Source: Verrucomicrobiota bacterium (GTDB lineage: Bacteria > Verrucomicrobiota > Verrucomicrobiia > Chthoniobacterales > JAFAMB01). Taken from it: 39,576 nt of DNA. The stretch is from the NCBI GenBank assembly GCA_019237325.1, contig JAFAHI010000726.1, positions 1 to 39,576 of the forward strand, in the 5' to 3' direction. The notes under the pieces were generated by a model that was not told the DNA's origin, did not search any database, and was given only the letters and a program-made list of their open reading frames with translations. Position numbers and translations under genes: made by a program. Below, in pieces: positions 25,161 to 33,726 of the stretch (the stretch's first letter is position 1; each line of letters starts with the position of its first letter).

Positions 25161-25169
25161 TCCCTCGCT

Positions 25170-25955
25170 ATGGAAGTTCGCGTTGATAACAAAGTCCTAG
25201 TTGTAACCGGGGCAGCGCAGGGTTTGGGGCGAGCGATTGCACTTGAAGCTGCGCGTTCTGGCGCCGAGGCGATCATTCTCACGGATCATCCCAGTAAGCG
25301 CGGCGACGACGTTTTGGCTGAGCTATACAAACTGGGAACGAGTGCAACCTTTGTCCCGGCTGATCTCATGGATCGGGATACGCCGGCCAAACTTGTGGCT
25401 GCCGCCGTTGAAAAGTTTGGCAGATTAGACGGCTTGGTGAACGCCGCCGGGCTGAGCGATCGTGGATCTGTTGCTTCGGTTGATCCGGCACTGTTCGACC
25501 GTCTGTTCATCGTGAACACGCGAGCGCCAATGTTTCTGATGCAGGCTTTGATACGGCATCTGCAAGAACGTAAAGCGCCCGGAGTGATTGTGAATGTCTT
25601 GTCGTTCCAAGCCCATGGAGCCGCGGTTAATCTGGCGATTTACGGCGCCACTAAGGCTGCGCTTTCTCTTCTCACCAAGAATGCCGCTTTTGCACACAGA
25701 AAGGATCGCATCCGTATCTTCGGTATCAACCTTGGGTGGGCTGACACGGATGGAGAACGAGAGATGCAGGCCGTGAAACTAGGAAGAGGCGAGTCCTGGC
25801 TATCCGAGGCCGAGGCACGGATGTCCTGGGGCCGGCTTATCAAGCCGGAAGACGTCGCTTCCCTGACGTTGTTTCTGCTAAGCGATATTTCTATCCCCAT
25901 GAGCGGGGCATTGATCGACCAAGTACAAGATGCCGTCCTAGGCGTGAGAGACTAA
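25170..25955 (+). CDS. short-chain dehydrogenase/reductase
   Basis: 261 residues. TGAAQGLGRA at 14-23 is the cofactor-binding TGxxxGxG; NAAG near 92-95 follows; catalytic Ser is in NVLSFQ and Tyr/Lys in AIYGATKAA. The C-terminal part has the usual GWADTDGE and substrate-loop region. The start is ATG 25170, which immediately follows a tandem octamer array; the longer frame upstream encodes only repeat sequence. No Shine-Dalgarno sequence is evident. It probably oxidises or reduces a sugar, polyol or keto compound with the upstream MDR enzyme. Confidence 0.87.
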   Translation: MEVRVDNKVLVVTGAAQGLGRAIALEAARSGAEAIILTDHPSKRGDDVLAELYKLGTSATFVPADLMDRDTPAKLVAAAVEKFGRLDGLVNAAGLSDRGSVASVDPALFDRLFIVNTRAPMFLMQALIRHLQERKAPGVIVNVLSFQAHGAAVNLAIYGATKAALSLLTKNAAFAHRKDRIRIFGINLGWADTDGEREMQAVKLGRGESWLSEAEARMSWGRLIKPEDVASLTLFLLSDISIPMSGALIDQVQDAVLGVRD

Positions 25956-25990
25956 CGCGCGGAGCGCTACGCGAATCGCGCATAGGAATC

Positions 25991-26290
25991 TGTGGAGCGC
26001 TGCCTCGCTTGCGAGGCCGGCAGCGGCCGGCCACCGTGCCGTTACATTTCGGCAGCAGCTGGACGAGGCCCAGGTGTGCGGAAAAAACGCGTTCAGCGCT
26101 GAAGGCGCGACCGTGAACAGGATTCCATTGCGATCGTTTTGTAGGCGCACCGTCCACAACCTTTTCTTACGCCCCTTCAGGGCTGAATCTTCTTATATGA
26201 CGTACCCAGGGCTCGAGGACTCGCCCTGGGCTACAAATATTTCACCGCTACGCGGTTAGGTCGGCCTCGCAAGCGAGGCAGCGCTCAACG
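25991..26290. repeat. long foldback repeat element, copy 3
   Basis: The outer arms are hairpin repeats at 25991-26020 and 26260-26290, inverted. Inside are AACGCGTTCAGCGCTGAAGG near 26087 and its inverse CCCCTTCAGGGCTGAATC near 26173, then CCCAGGGCTCGAGGACTCGC and CCGCTACGCGG. The left CCAGGG arm is degenerate. It separates the SDR and the UPF0158-type gene, followed by CACCAATCACCAATCACC phrases at 26310-26330. Confidence 0.85.
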
Positions 26291-26378
26291 GGTGGCGGCC
26301 CCTTCCATTCACCAATCACCAATCACCAATCACGTCTCACTTCTCACGTTCCCCTCGTCTGTGTGATACACTGCGCGC

Positions 26379-27536
26379 ATGAGGACATTGCCTGTGCGCT
26401 TGCTCGATCTGGCAACGGCTTTAGAGGATCATGACCGGGAATCGACTACTTACTATTTCGATTCACAGTCCGGTGAGATTGTCTTCTTAACGGAGGATGG
26501 AAGAGGGTCCGATAAACGTTGGGATATTATTTCGAACAGTAGGGATCGGTTTATTGATATTGAACCCATGGATTCGCCGCAAAGACATCGAATCAGGGAA
26601 GACTTTGTGGCGACGTTACCGCCCACCCCTTTCCAAGAGAAATTGAGATGGTCGTTAGAAAACGCTAAACCGTTCCGGAGATTCCAGGATACAGTAGCTG
26701 AAGACCAGGCGCTTCGGAAACGTTGGTTCGAATTTCATCACGAAGCGATGCAAAAGGTCGCCTCGGAATGGTTAGCAGATCATCACATCGAGCCCATTCC
26801 GCCGGGATCACCGGCAGCACCATCTTTGTTAGATCAAGAGGCTGAGGCGCTTGCCGCCAACCAAGAGGAAGGAGACCACGAAGACGAGATGGACGCTGAT
26901 AACGATGACGAATTCGAAGAGTTCGACGAAGATGACGAGGGTGAACCCGTTGATTTCCTGTCGGAAGAAGAGGAAGCGCTGTTAACTGAATTTGTTGAAT
27001 TGTTGCCCGGCGCAAACTTCAATCTGGCAAAATTACACGGGCTCTGTTCGGCTTTTGCTGCCGGACCGATAACGATGACTTCTACAGATCTCCTGGGCGT
27101 GCTTACCGGGTTTGCCAAGGGTGGGAAAACTAACGACCTGGCTAGTTCCGCGCTTATCCTCGACTTATTAAGCCGGTTTTACGGCGGTATCGTTGAGGCG
27201 CTAGAATTCGAGTCTTTTGAGCCGCAGCTTGAGCAGACGGGTGTCATGGTGACCGAGCCGAGCGCCGCCATCATCTCCTGGTGCAATGGATTCATGCTAG
27301 GGGTCGACCATTATAAGGTAGCTTGGGAATCATGGTTCAAAGACGCCCGGCGCACGAATGCGATCTCGCTTATCCTGGGACTGTCAGACCCCGAGATTCT
27401 GCGCCAGACAGAATATGCACTCGAAGAGGAGACCGCCTGGGCAATGATCGCGAGGATAAGTGAACTGGTACCCGTGATCCACGCGTACTGGGCCTTCGAA
27501 TCTGCGCTTGATGGCTATCTAGCCGATCCGGAGTAA
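26379..27536 (+). CDS. UPF0158-UPF0149 (YecA/YgfB-like) fusion protein
   Basis: 385 residues. The N-terminal ~150 residues resemble UPF0158 (LDLATALEDHD ... TTYYFDSQSGEIVFLTED). An acidic linker of Glu/Asp occupies about 165-190. The rest resembles UPF0149/YecA (LLTEFVELLPG ... LHGLCSAFAAGPITMTSTDL ... ISWCNGFMLGVDHY), with the LHG...C.A...GP and W..GF signatures. Both families are of unknown biochemical role. No signal peptide or membrane segment; probably cytoplasmic. No clear ribosome site precedes the ATG. Family calls are from motif memory and are moderately sure. Confidence 0.72.
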   Translation: MRTLPVRLLDLATALEDHDRESTTYYFDSQSGEIVFLTEDGRGSDKRWDIISNSRDRFIDIEPMDSPQRHRIREDFVATLPPTPFQEKLRWSLENAKPFRRFQDTVAEDQALRKRWFEFHHEAMQKVASEWLADHHIEPIPPGSPAAPSLLDQEAEALAANQEEGDHEDEMDADNDDEFEEFDEDDEGEPVDFLSEEEEALLTEFVELLPGANFNLAKLHGLCSAFAAGPITMTSTDLLGVLTGFAKGGKTNDLASSALILDLLSRFYGGIVEALEFESFEPQLEQTGVMVTEPSAAIISWCNGFMLGVDHYKVAWESWFKDARRTNAISLILGLSDPEILRQTEYALEEETAWAMIARISELVPVIHAYWAFESALDGYLADPE

Positions 27537-27537
27537 G

Positions 27538-27650
27538 AAGGTGATTGGTGATTAGTGATTGGTGATTGGTGTAAACAGCGCAGCCAATCACCAATCACCA
27601 ATCACCTTTCACCAATCACCTTTCACTTTTCACCTCTCACCTCTCACCTC
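27538..27650. repeat. inverted heptamer arrays between convergent genes
   Basis: About four GTGATTG-type units at 27541-27571 face about three CCAATCA units at 27584-27607, giving a long hairpin. These are followed by CTTTCACCAATCACC and CTCTCACCTCTCACC phrases up to the stop of the convergent minus-strand gene. It may serve as a bidirectional terminator. Confidence 0.8.
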
Positions 27651-28757
27651 TCACTCCACCTCTGGAAAGGCGCGCACATATTGTACGGGTGGCTCCAGCG
27701 GGGCTTTAAGCACTTGGGCGGCGTGGAGAGGCCAGTAAGGATCGCGGAGCATTTGGCGAGCTAACAGTACCATATCGGCTTGGCCGGATCCGATGATCCG
27801 GTTTGCTTGATCCGGATCGGTGATGAGGCCAACGGCTCCGGTGAGTATTCCGGCTTCTCTTCGGATCCGTTCCGCGAAAGGCGCTTGATAAGCAGGGCCA
27901 AGAGCGATCTTCGCATCGGGAACTAAGCCGGCGGAAGAACAATCGATCAAGTCTGCCCCAATACCACGGAGGTGTTCAGCGAGTTTCACTGAATCGTCAA
28001 CTGTCCAACCGTTTTCTTTCCAGTCCGTGGACGAGATCCGGACAAATAATGGATTTTTGTCCGGCAAAATCCCCCGCACGGTCTTGGCCACTTCAAGGAT
28101 GAGCCGGATCCGCTTCTCGAAAGAACCACCGTACTCGTCCGTACGCCGGTTAGATAAGGGTGAATAGAATTCATGCAGCAGATAACCATGGGCGGCATGG
28201 ATCTCGATCACCTCGAAGCCGGCAGCTAACGCTCGGCCTGCAGCTGCGCCGAACTTCTCCACGACTTCACGGATTTCAGCGACGCTTAGTTCTTTAGGAA
28301 CGGGGTCAGTATTACGGAAAGGTACCGCGCTAGGTGCAACCGTCTGCCATCCGCCGTCGGCAGCCGGGATGGCAGCACCACCTTCCCACGGAACCCGGCA
28401 ACTCGCTTTTCTACCCGCATGAGCAAGCTGCATCCCAGGTATCGCACCCTGCTGCTTAATAAATGCGGTGATCTGCGCCAGTTTATCGATCTGTTCGTCC
28501 TTCCAGATGCCGAGATCGGCGGGCGAGATCCGGCCTCGCGCTTCCACCGCGGCGGCCTCAGTGAGAACCAAGGCCGCACCACCAACGGCGCGGCTTCCCA
28601 AGTGAACCAGATGCCAGTCATTTGTAAAGCCGTCCTGGCACGAGTACTCGCACATTGGAGAAACCGCGATCCGGTTCCGAAAATTCACCCCACGAATAGT
28701 TAAGGGTGTGAATAGCCCCGCCTCCGTCGACCCTTTTGCAGTATTCGAATGCTCCAT
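27651..28757 (-). CDS. Old Yellow Enzyme family NADH:flavin oxidoreductase (YqjM-like)
   Basis: 368 residues forming a complete FMN TIM barrel. AVSPMCEYS has the class II Cys (residue 36) that tunes the flavin; QLAHAGRKAS follows; IEIHAAHGYLLHEFYSPLSN contains the substrate-binding His pair and is followed by RTDEYGGS. The end has MVLLARQMLRDPYWP. These enzymes reduce activated C=C bonds using NAD(P)H. No signal peptide. It is divergent from the next gene, with a repeat-rich 5' region, and convergent with the UPF0158-type gene. Confidence 0.92.
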   Translation of the reverse strand: MEHSNTAKGSTEAGLFTPLTIRGVNFRNRIAVSPMCEYSCQDGFTNDWHLVHLGSRAVGGAALVLTEAAAVEARGRISPADLGIWKDEQIDKLAQITAFIKQQGAIPGMQLAHAGRKASCRVPWEGGAAIPAADGGWQTVAPSAVPFRNTDPVPKELSVAEIREVVEKFGAAAGRALAAGFEVIEIHAAHGYLLHEFYSPLSNRRTDEYGGSFEKRIRLILEVAKTVRGILPDKNPLFVRISSTDWKENGWTVDDSVKLAEHLRGIGADLIDCSSAGLVPDAKIALGPAYQAPFAERIRREAGILTGAVGLITDPDQANRIIGSGQADMVLLARQMLRDPYWPLHAAQVLKAPLEPPVQYVRAFPEVE

Positions 28758-28805
28758 AGTACGAAAATCTCACGCAAAGACGCGAAGACGCAAAGGGAAC
28801 CGCGA

Positions 28806-29582
28806 ATGAACGCGAAGACGCTAAACGACATACGCATTTCGCTTATTTACAGTTTTGGCAGCGCTCTGTTACAACTCATCGCTCCGCAACAAAAATTAAA
28901 AACATTCCTCGATCAAAAGACCGAGACAGCGATGAGTATTTTCGAAGATTGGTTTAGGCTAATCGACCCTGCCTTACCTGGCCCGGGGATGAAAGTGGAT
29001 TCCACGATTTACTTAAGCCTTTGGTCAGGGCAACGCGGGGAAAAGGAGCACGTTAAATGCATTGGTATTCGTGGCGAGCTGGCGCCGGACCATGTGCCTA
29101 TCCTGGGAATTTATGACGACGTGCTGATCCTGATGATCGGCGACGTTTGTACGGAATGGAAAGGCTCTACTAATCCAGGCAAACTTTATATTGATCATCC
29201 TACCAATCCAAAGGGTTGCGCCCAGCTGATTGAAGGCGTCCACATGTTCAAACCAGGCATCCACGGAGGCCAGTTTCCCGCGTTTGTACAAGCCGAAGAC
29301 TTTCCTGTTAACCGGCTAAACGAGAAAGGGCAGACTATCTCACACGAAGTCGGCCAATTCGGGATTCATCTCCATAGCGGCGGCCCGGGAGAAGACGTGA
29401 ACCAATACAGCGCGGGTTGCCAGATTGTCTGGTCACCCGAAGGCTACTTCGGAGCCACCTGGCATCGATTCTTTGATCCTGCCTCCAAGGCGATGCAGGA
29501 CAATAACCAGTCAATCCTCCCTTACATGTTGGTCGATGCGACGAATTTGCTTCCGAGTCAGGCGTTACGGATGGAACAATAG
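28806..29582 (+). CDS. hypothetical protein with cryptic His...SxGC motif (possible YkuD-like fold)
   Basis: 258 residues from ATG 28806; an ATG at 28749 lies within the divergent gene and encodes repeat sequence, and ATG 28932 is a shorter option. No signal peptide. The C-terminal half has GQFGIHLHSGGPGEDVNQYS followed by AGCQIVWSPEG. The spacing of His and SxGC resembles the catalytic site of L,D-transpeptidases and some small endolysin-associated domains, but the surrounding sequence is otherwise unfamiliar. Function is unproven. The gene is flanked by repeats on both sides. Confidence 0.62.
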   Translation: MNAKTLNDIRISLIYSFGSALLQLIAPQQKLKTFLDQKTETAMSIFEDWFRLIDPALPGPGMKVDSTIYLSLWSGQRGEKEHVKCIGIRGELAPDHVPILGIYDDVLILMIGDVCTEWKGSTNPGKLYIDHPTNPKGCAQLIEGVHMFKPGIHGGQFPAFVQAEDFPVNRLNEKGQTISHEVGQFGIHLHSGGPGEDVNQYSAGCQIVWSPEGYFGATWHRFFDPASKAMQDNNQSILPYMLVDATNLLPSQALRMEQ

Positions 29583-30095
29583 CCGCAAAAAGGCTCAAAA
29601 AAGCGCAAAAAAAGACGAACCGCAGATAGACGCAGATTTACGCAGACAACAGATCCGTGGAGCGCTGACTCGCTTGCGAGGCCGACTTAACCGCGGAGCG
29701 CTTCCAATTGCGTAGCCTAGTAGAACCGCGTAGCGGCGACATATTTGTAGCCTAGGTATAGCCCTAGGGATGCATTTTAAAAACGCCCGGAGCGCTGTAA
29801 GCGCGTTAGAAATTTGCGCTCATTTCATTGCGCGTTTGCCCTTATTACGCGCTTCCAGCGCTCAACGCTTTTTGGATTCGATCCCCAGGGCTCGCAGACT
29901 CGCCCTGGGCTATAAAGATTTCACCGCTACGCGGTTAGGTCGGCCTCGCAAGCGAGGCAACGCTCCAACACTCCAATACTCCAGCGCTCCACCACTCCAT
30001 TACTTCGCCCTCACCTGTGTTGTTCGGACCTGATTTGCGGCAGTCCGGACACGACCGGAACACTCTCAGGGCTTTTGCACTAACAGTGTCGATCT
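29583..30095. other. 513-base gene-free stretch containing foldback repeat copy 4 (29655-29970)
   Basis: It opens with AAAAAGCGCAAAAAAAGACG and ACGCAGATTTACGCAGAC phrases. The element has outer hairpin repeats at 29655-29686 and 29940-29967, a CCGCGTAGCGG/CCGCTACGCGG pair, GCCTAGGTATAGCCCTAGGG against CCCAGGGCTCGCAGACTCGC, and GAGCGCTGTAAGCGCG with its inverse inside. An octamer run (CAACACTCCAATACTCC) follows at 29968-30004. No gene is visible. Confidence 0.85.
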
Positions 30096-31115
30096 ATGAC
30101 CACGACCTCCGAGCCAACCGGCAAAGATTTCGAGCAGATGATGGGGTTTCTCATGGGCTTCTTTCAAACCCAGATCGCGAGTGCTATCGCTAGCTATTCT
30201 ATCGCGGATCATCTGGCAAAAGGACCCGCTACCGCGGATGAGATTGCGGCCTGGGAAGGGATCGATCCACAACCTACTTTCCGCCTACTGCGTGCTTGTG
30301 CTTCGCTCGGGCTGGTCACCTACGATGGAAACAGGTTTACGGCGACTCCCCTGCTTGGCACCCTGCGGAGCGATGTGCCCGGTTCATTGCGTAGCCTGGC
30401 CATCGCCTGGGCTGCACCGGGACATTGGCAACCTTGGGGCAGATTTACCAGTGCTTTAAAAACGGGTGAGCCTCAGACGTTTTCAACTCTTGGCGCCAGT
30501 GCATGGGACTATTACAAGCAGCAACCGGCCGAAGGCGCCGCCTTCACTCGGGCCATGCAGGGGTTCACTTCTGGTCTCGTCAACGATGTGGTTCAGGTGC
30601 TCGACACGTCAAACGTAAAACTGGCCGCCGATATCGGCGGAGGCAGCGGCATCTTGCTTCATGGCCTATTGGCGGCGAACCCACATCTTAAGGGCATCGT
30701 GGTCGATTTACCCGAAGTGGTCGGCAGCGCCGAAATCGCGGCTCGTGAGCTCGGGTTGAGCAACCGGAGCACCACTCTCCCGTCGAGCTTCTTCGAATAC
30801 GTCCCGCCGGCCGATCTTTATCTGCTCAAACACGTTCTCCACGATTGGAGTGACGACGAGTCGCTCTCAATTTTGAGCCGGTGCCGGGAATCAATCCGAG
30901 CCGGCGGCAAGATCGCTGTCGTCGAGATATTGCTTGGTGAAGTGGGTGGTGAACCCGCACTAGGACCACTGATGGATCTGAACATGATGACCTTGGTGAC
31001 CGGCCGGGAACGGACTCAGGACGAATACCGGCGATTGATTGAGAAGGCCGGGTTCCACGTCGTCAGCGTTAAACCAATCCGCCCGCCCATGGTCGTGATC
31101 GAAGCGACTGCCTGA
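30096..31115 (+). CDS. SAM-dependent O-methyltransferase (methyltransf_2 type)
   Basis: 339 residues. Residues ~15-90 form a winged-helix dimerisation domain (ASYSIADHLAKGPATADEIA ... RLLRACASLGLV). AADIGGGSGILLHGL near 178-190 is the SAM-binding glycine loop; VVDLPEVV follows; LLKHVLHDWSDDE holds His246/His249, one being the usual catalytic base. This is the plant COMT/polyketide O-methyltransferase architecture, methylating hydroxyls of aromatic or polyketide-like molecules. No biosynthetic cluster surrounds it. The ATG at 30096 has no clear ribosome site. Confidence 0.88.
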   Translation: MTTTSEPTGKDFEQMMGFLMGFFQTQIASAIASYSIADHLAKGPATADEIAAWEGIDPQPTFRLLRACASLGLVTYDGNRFTATPLLGTLRSDVPGSLRSLAIAWAAPGHWQPWGRFTSALKTGEPQTFSTLGASAWDYYKQQPAEGAAFTRAMQGFTSGLVNDVVQVLDTSNVKLAADIGGGSGILLHGLLAANPHLKGIVVDLPEVVGSAEIAARELGLSNRSTTLPSSFFEYVPPADLYLLKHVLHDWSDDESLSILSRCRESIRAGGKIAVVEILLGEVGGEPALGPLMDLNMMTLVTGRERTQDEYRRLIEKAGFHVVSVKPIRPPMVVIEATA

Positions 31116-31290
31116 CAAGGAGAAAACAGAAAGCGCGCAAAAAGACGGAAATATTCACAGCCAGGTAGCAAAGGCAGAATATGTAAATAGGAAGCTTCGA
31201 CCTTTGTGGCCTTGTTGTGTAAATTTTTCCGGCTTTTGTGCTCTTTGTGTCTTCGTGCCCCTGTGTGAGATTTGGAACTCCTTTCTACCT
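31116..31290. repeat. dispersed GACGCAAAG-type phrases in both orientations
   Basis: AAAGCGCGCAAAAAGACGG near 31131 and inverse phrases TTTGTGGCCTTGTTG and TTTGTGCTCTTTGTGTCTTC at 31203-31255, ending CCCTGTGTGAGA. They form the region between the methyltransferase and cupin genes. No gene is visible. Confidence 0.65.
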
Positions 31291-31749
31291 ATGAATTCTA
31301 GATTGAAGCTTTTGTTGATCTCTTTGAGTTTGGTTCCTTCGTTAGTTCCCTCGGTTGTAAACGCAAAGGAACCGCAGACAACTGAAGTCCAACAAGTTTT
31401 GCAAACGACTCAAGCCTGGGACGGCGCCACCTACCAAGGCTATCCTAAGGGGCAACCGCAGATCACCGTGCTCCGAATCAACATTCCACCACACACGGCA
31501 TTACATTGGCATTATCACCCGGTGATCAGCGCCGGCTATGTGATTTCCGGGGAGTTAACGGTAGAGAAACAGGGAACGGACGAGCATATCACCATTCGAG
31601 CAGGTCAGGCTTTATGCGAAACCGTCGGCACAATTCATCGCGGATTCACTACCGATCAGCCAGTCGAGCTCATCGTCTTCTACGCCGGCGAGGCTGGGAC
31701 TCCGATTACCGTTGATAAAGAGAAAACGACCGCGAGCGCACACGAATAG
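31291..31749 (+). CDS. secreted cupin-domain protein
   Basis: 152 residues. MNSRLKLLLISLSLVPSLVP plus SVVNAKE is a signal peptide, and this decides the ATG at 31291 over an upstream frame that encodes repeat sequence. The cupin barrel carries metal ligands in HWHYHPVISAGYVISGELTV and a second His in TIHRGFT. Cupins of this size bind a metal and often a small ligand. The last residues ASAHE and the stop come from a CGAATAGACGCGAA repeat phrase. Expected location is the periplasm. Confidence 0.83.
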   Translation: MNSRLKLLLISLSLVPSLVPSVVNAKEPQTTEVQQVLQTTQAWDGATYQGYPKGQPQITVLRINIPPHTALHWHYHPVISAGYVISGELTVEKQGTDEHITIRAGQALCETVGTIHRGFTTDQPVELIVFYAGEAGTPITVDKEKTTASAHE

Positions 31750-31767
31750 ACGCGAATAAGGACGATT

Positions 31768-31943
31768 CGTGGAGCGTTGCCTCGCTTGCGAGGCCGACAC
31801 GGGTCGCCACACCTGCGTCTTATCCGCAACATCGAGCGCGGATAAAAAATGGGGTCTTGTTAACACGGCCTTGGCCAACGGTAAACATTAAGGCACCACG
31901 GTGCCGACCGCTGTCGGCCTCGCGAGCGAGGCAGCGCTCCACG
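31768..31943. repeat. paired ~30-base hairpin repeats in inverted orientation
   Basis: Units at 31768-31798 and 31913-31943 face each other across about 115 bases, as at 13614-13784; both left units are followed by GGGTCGCCACACC. They separate the cupin gene from the convergent TetR gene. Confidence 0.88.
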
Positions 31944-31988
31944 AGGCAACCCTATCCGCGTAAATCTGCGTTCATCTGCGGTTCCCTT

Positions 31989-32615
31989 TTACCGTCTTTG
32001 CATCTTTGCGTGAGATTTTTCTTCTGTCCCTGTGATCTTCTCCGTTACCAACTGGGCCAACCGGAATTCGTCGCCGGTTAAGGCCTGGGAGCAAGCGATA
32101 CGCAGGCTGGCTAGTCCATGCAGGCTGGCCCAGAGCAGCTCGGCGAGCTCAACGGGTTTATTGCCTGATTTTTTTGAGCCGGTGTGGAGCTCGGTAAACG
32201 CGGTCACAATCAGCCTCAAGGCGGCTTCGCCGCCACCGGAATCGCGATGAGTGAAAACGGCTTTGGTGAGCTGCGGGTCCGCCATAAAGATAAGCCGATA
32301 GGTTTCGGGATCACTCTGGGAGTACTCGAGATAAGCCCGAGCATAACCGGATAGCCTGGCTGCCGGGTCTTTCGCGGTGACACTCTGAAGTCGCTCATAA
32401 AGCCGGCGCAGCCCGGCGAAACAGAGTTCCTGAGCGATTTGCTTCCGGTTTTGAAAATGCAAGTAAATCGCCGCGGGTGAATAATCAATAGCGTCCGCCA
32501 CCCGTCGCATGGTGAGCGCGGCGAATCCTTGGGAAAGCAAGATTTCGCGAGACACGTCTAAGATTTTTTGGCGAAGCAGCTCTTTACGTCGGGTACGCGG
32601 ATCGATGGTGGACAC
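31989..32615 (-). CDS. TetR-family transcriptional regulator
   Basis: 208 residues from a GTG at 32615; an ATG at 32666 in frame would place the operators inside the coding region, so GTG is preferred, though no Shine-Dalgarno sequence supports either. The N-terminal HTH (ILDVSREILLSQGFAALTMR, then RVADAIDYSPAAIYLHFQNR) is typical TetR; the C-terminal ligand domain has the AYLEYSQSDPETYRLIF and LWASLHGLASL segments of the WHG type. The tail TEEKSHAKMQRR is encoded by an intergenic GACGCAAAG repeat. It probably represses itself and the divergent epimerase gene. Confidence 0.87.
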   Translation of the reverse strand: MSTIDPRTRRKELLRQKILDVSREILLSQGFAALTMRRVADAIDYSPAAIYLHFQNRKQIAQELCFAGLRRLYERLQSVTAKDPAARLSGYARAYLEYSQSDPETYRLIFMADPQLTKAVFTHRDSGGGEAALRLIVTAFTELHTGSKKSGNKPVELAELLWASLHGLASLRIACSQALTGDEFRLAQLVTEKITGTEEKSHAKMQRR

Positions 32616-32657
32616 GTGACGATAAATTAGGGTTGACCGCGTCGAAATCCAGTGCAA

Positions 32658-32688
32658 ACTAAACATTGTTTAGTAAACATTGTTCAGT
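32658..32688. promoter_or_regulatory. tandem TetR-type operators
   Basis: ACTAAACATTGTTTAGT at 32658-32674 is a perfect 17-base palindrome; AGTAAACATTGTTCAGT at 32672-32688 is a second, slightly imperfect copy sharing three bases with it. They lie between the divergent TetR (start 32615) and epimerase (start 32723) genes. Confidence 0.82.
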
Positions 32689-32722
32689 ATTTGAATATGG
32701 TTCATCTGCGGGATTTTTGCTT

Positions 32723-33694
32723 ATGTCTACTCTGAATGATAAACCCTCGATTGCTTTGTTCGGCGGCTCCGGTACCCTCGGACAAGCCCTAGCTCCTCTG
32801 TTTGGCGCTCAACCTTTTCGGGTCGTCGGTCGCTCCTTAACCCAGCTCCGTTCCGCTTTCGACGCCTACCCAGCAGCAGATCTCGCCGTTTGGGATCCGG
32901 CAAAACCCGAGACGGCCGCTGCCGCCTTGGAGGGGATTCGCACCCTCGTCTATCTGGTTGGAGTCCCGTACACCGACTTCCGACTACATCCGGTGCTGTT
33001 TGAACAAGTGTTGACCGCAGCTGTCGAGCAGAGAGTCGAGCGTTGTGTGCTGGTAGGAACGGTTTATCCCTTTGGACTCGCTCAAACGCCTTTGGTCCGG
33101 GAAGATCATCCTCGGAACCCGCACACATTCAAAGGCCAGATGCGGAAACAGCAAGAAGATATCCTGCTGGCTGCCGATGCTGCGGGACGTATTCGCGGAA
33201 CGATTCTTCGGTTACCCGATTTCTATGGACCGAACGTTGACCGGAGCTATCTCTCCAGCCTCTTTCAGGCGGCTGCTCAACAGAAAACCGCGCAACTGAT
33301 CGGACCACTTAATACCCCGCATGAGTTTGTCTATATCCCCGATGCCGCGCGGATCTTATTCCGGCTGATCCAAGAAGATGGCGCCTACGGTCACACCTGG
33401 AATTTGGCCGGCTCCGGTAAAATAACGTTAGCTGAAGTGGTCAAGTTAGTCGAATCCATCACCGGCAAACCAGTGCGAAAATTTGTCGCCGGGAAACGCA
33501 TGCTGCAATTGGTAGGATTGTTCGATCCCCTTCTAAGAGAGGTCGCCGAGATGCATTATCTGATCACTCAACCGCTCTTCTTGGATGATAGCGCCTTAAC
33601 AAATCTACTGGGCCCGCTGAATAAGACGCCGTATGAGGAAGGTGTCCGCGCCTCGTTAGCTGCAGCGCAACAGAACGTGAAAAGTGACAAGTGA
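32723..33694 (+). CDS. NAD(P)-dependent epimerase/dehydratase-like protein
   Basis: 323 residues from ATG 32723; the upstream in-frame ATG at 32666 lies in the operator region. IALFGGSGTLGQAL is the GxxGxxG NAD(P) site of extended SDRs; VLVGTVYPFG, RLPDFYGPNVDRSY and the EFVYIPDAARILFRLI, TWNLAGSGKITLAEV blocks are typical. The classic YxxxK is not obvious (the region reads HTFKGQMRKQQ), so this may be an atypical member. It is probably controlled by the divergent TetR regulator. The end VKSDK and the stop are encoded by GTGAAAAGTGACAAGTGACA repeat sequence. Confidence 0.8.
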   Translation: MSTLNDKPSIALFGGSGTLGQALAPLFGAQPFRVVGRSLTQLRSAFDAYPAADLAVWDPAKPETAAAALEGIRTLVYLVGVPYTDFRLHPVLFEQVLTAAVEQRVERCVLVGTVYPFGLAQTPLVREDHPRNPHTFKGQMRKQQEDILLAADAAGRIRGTILRLPDFYGPNVDRSYLSSLFQAAAQQKTAQLIGPLNTPHEFVYIPDAARILFRLIQEDGAYGHTWNLAGSGKITLAEVVKLVESITGKPVRKFVAGKRMLQLVGLFDPLLREVAEMHYLITQPLFLDDSALTNLLGPLNKTPYEEGVRASLAAAQQNVKSDK

Positions 33695-33726
33695 CAGGTG
33701 ATTGGTGGAAAACGCGCAGCGTTAAA

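Noticed and set aside
24954-25169. 72-codon N-terminal extension of the SDR at 25170
   Set aside because: It encodes the hairpin repeat and octamer array; the Rossmann start follows only from 25170.
29770-30033. 87-codon frame
   Set aside because: It lies wholly in foldback element copy 4 and octamer repeats; related frames appear in the other copies by shared sequence only.
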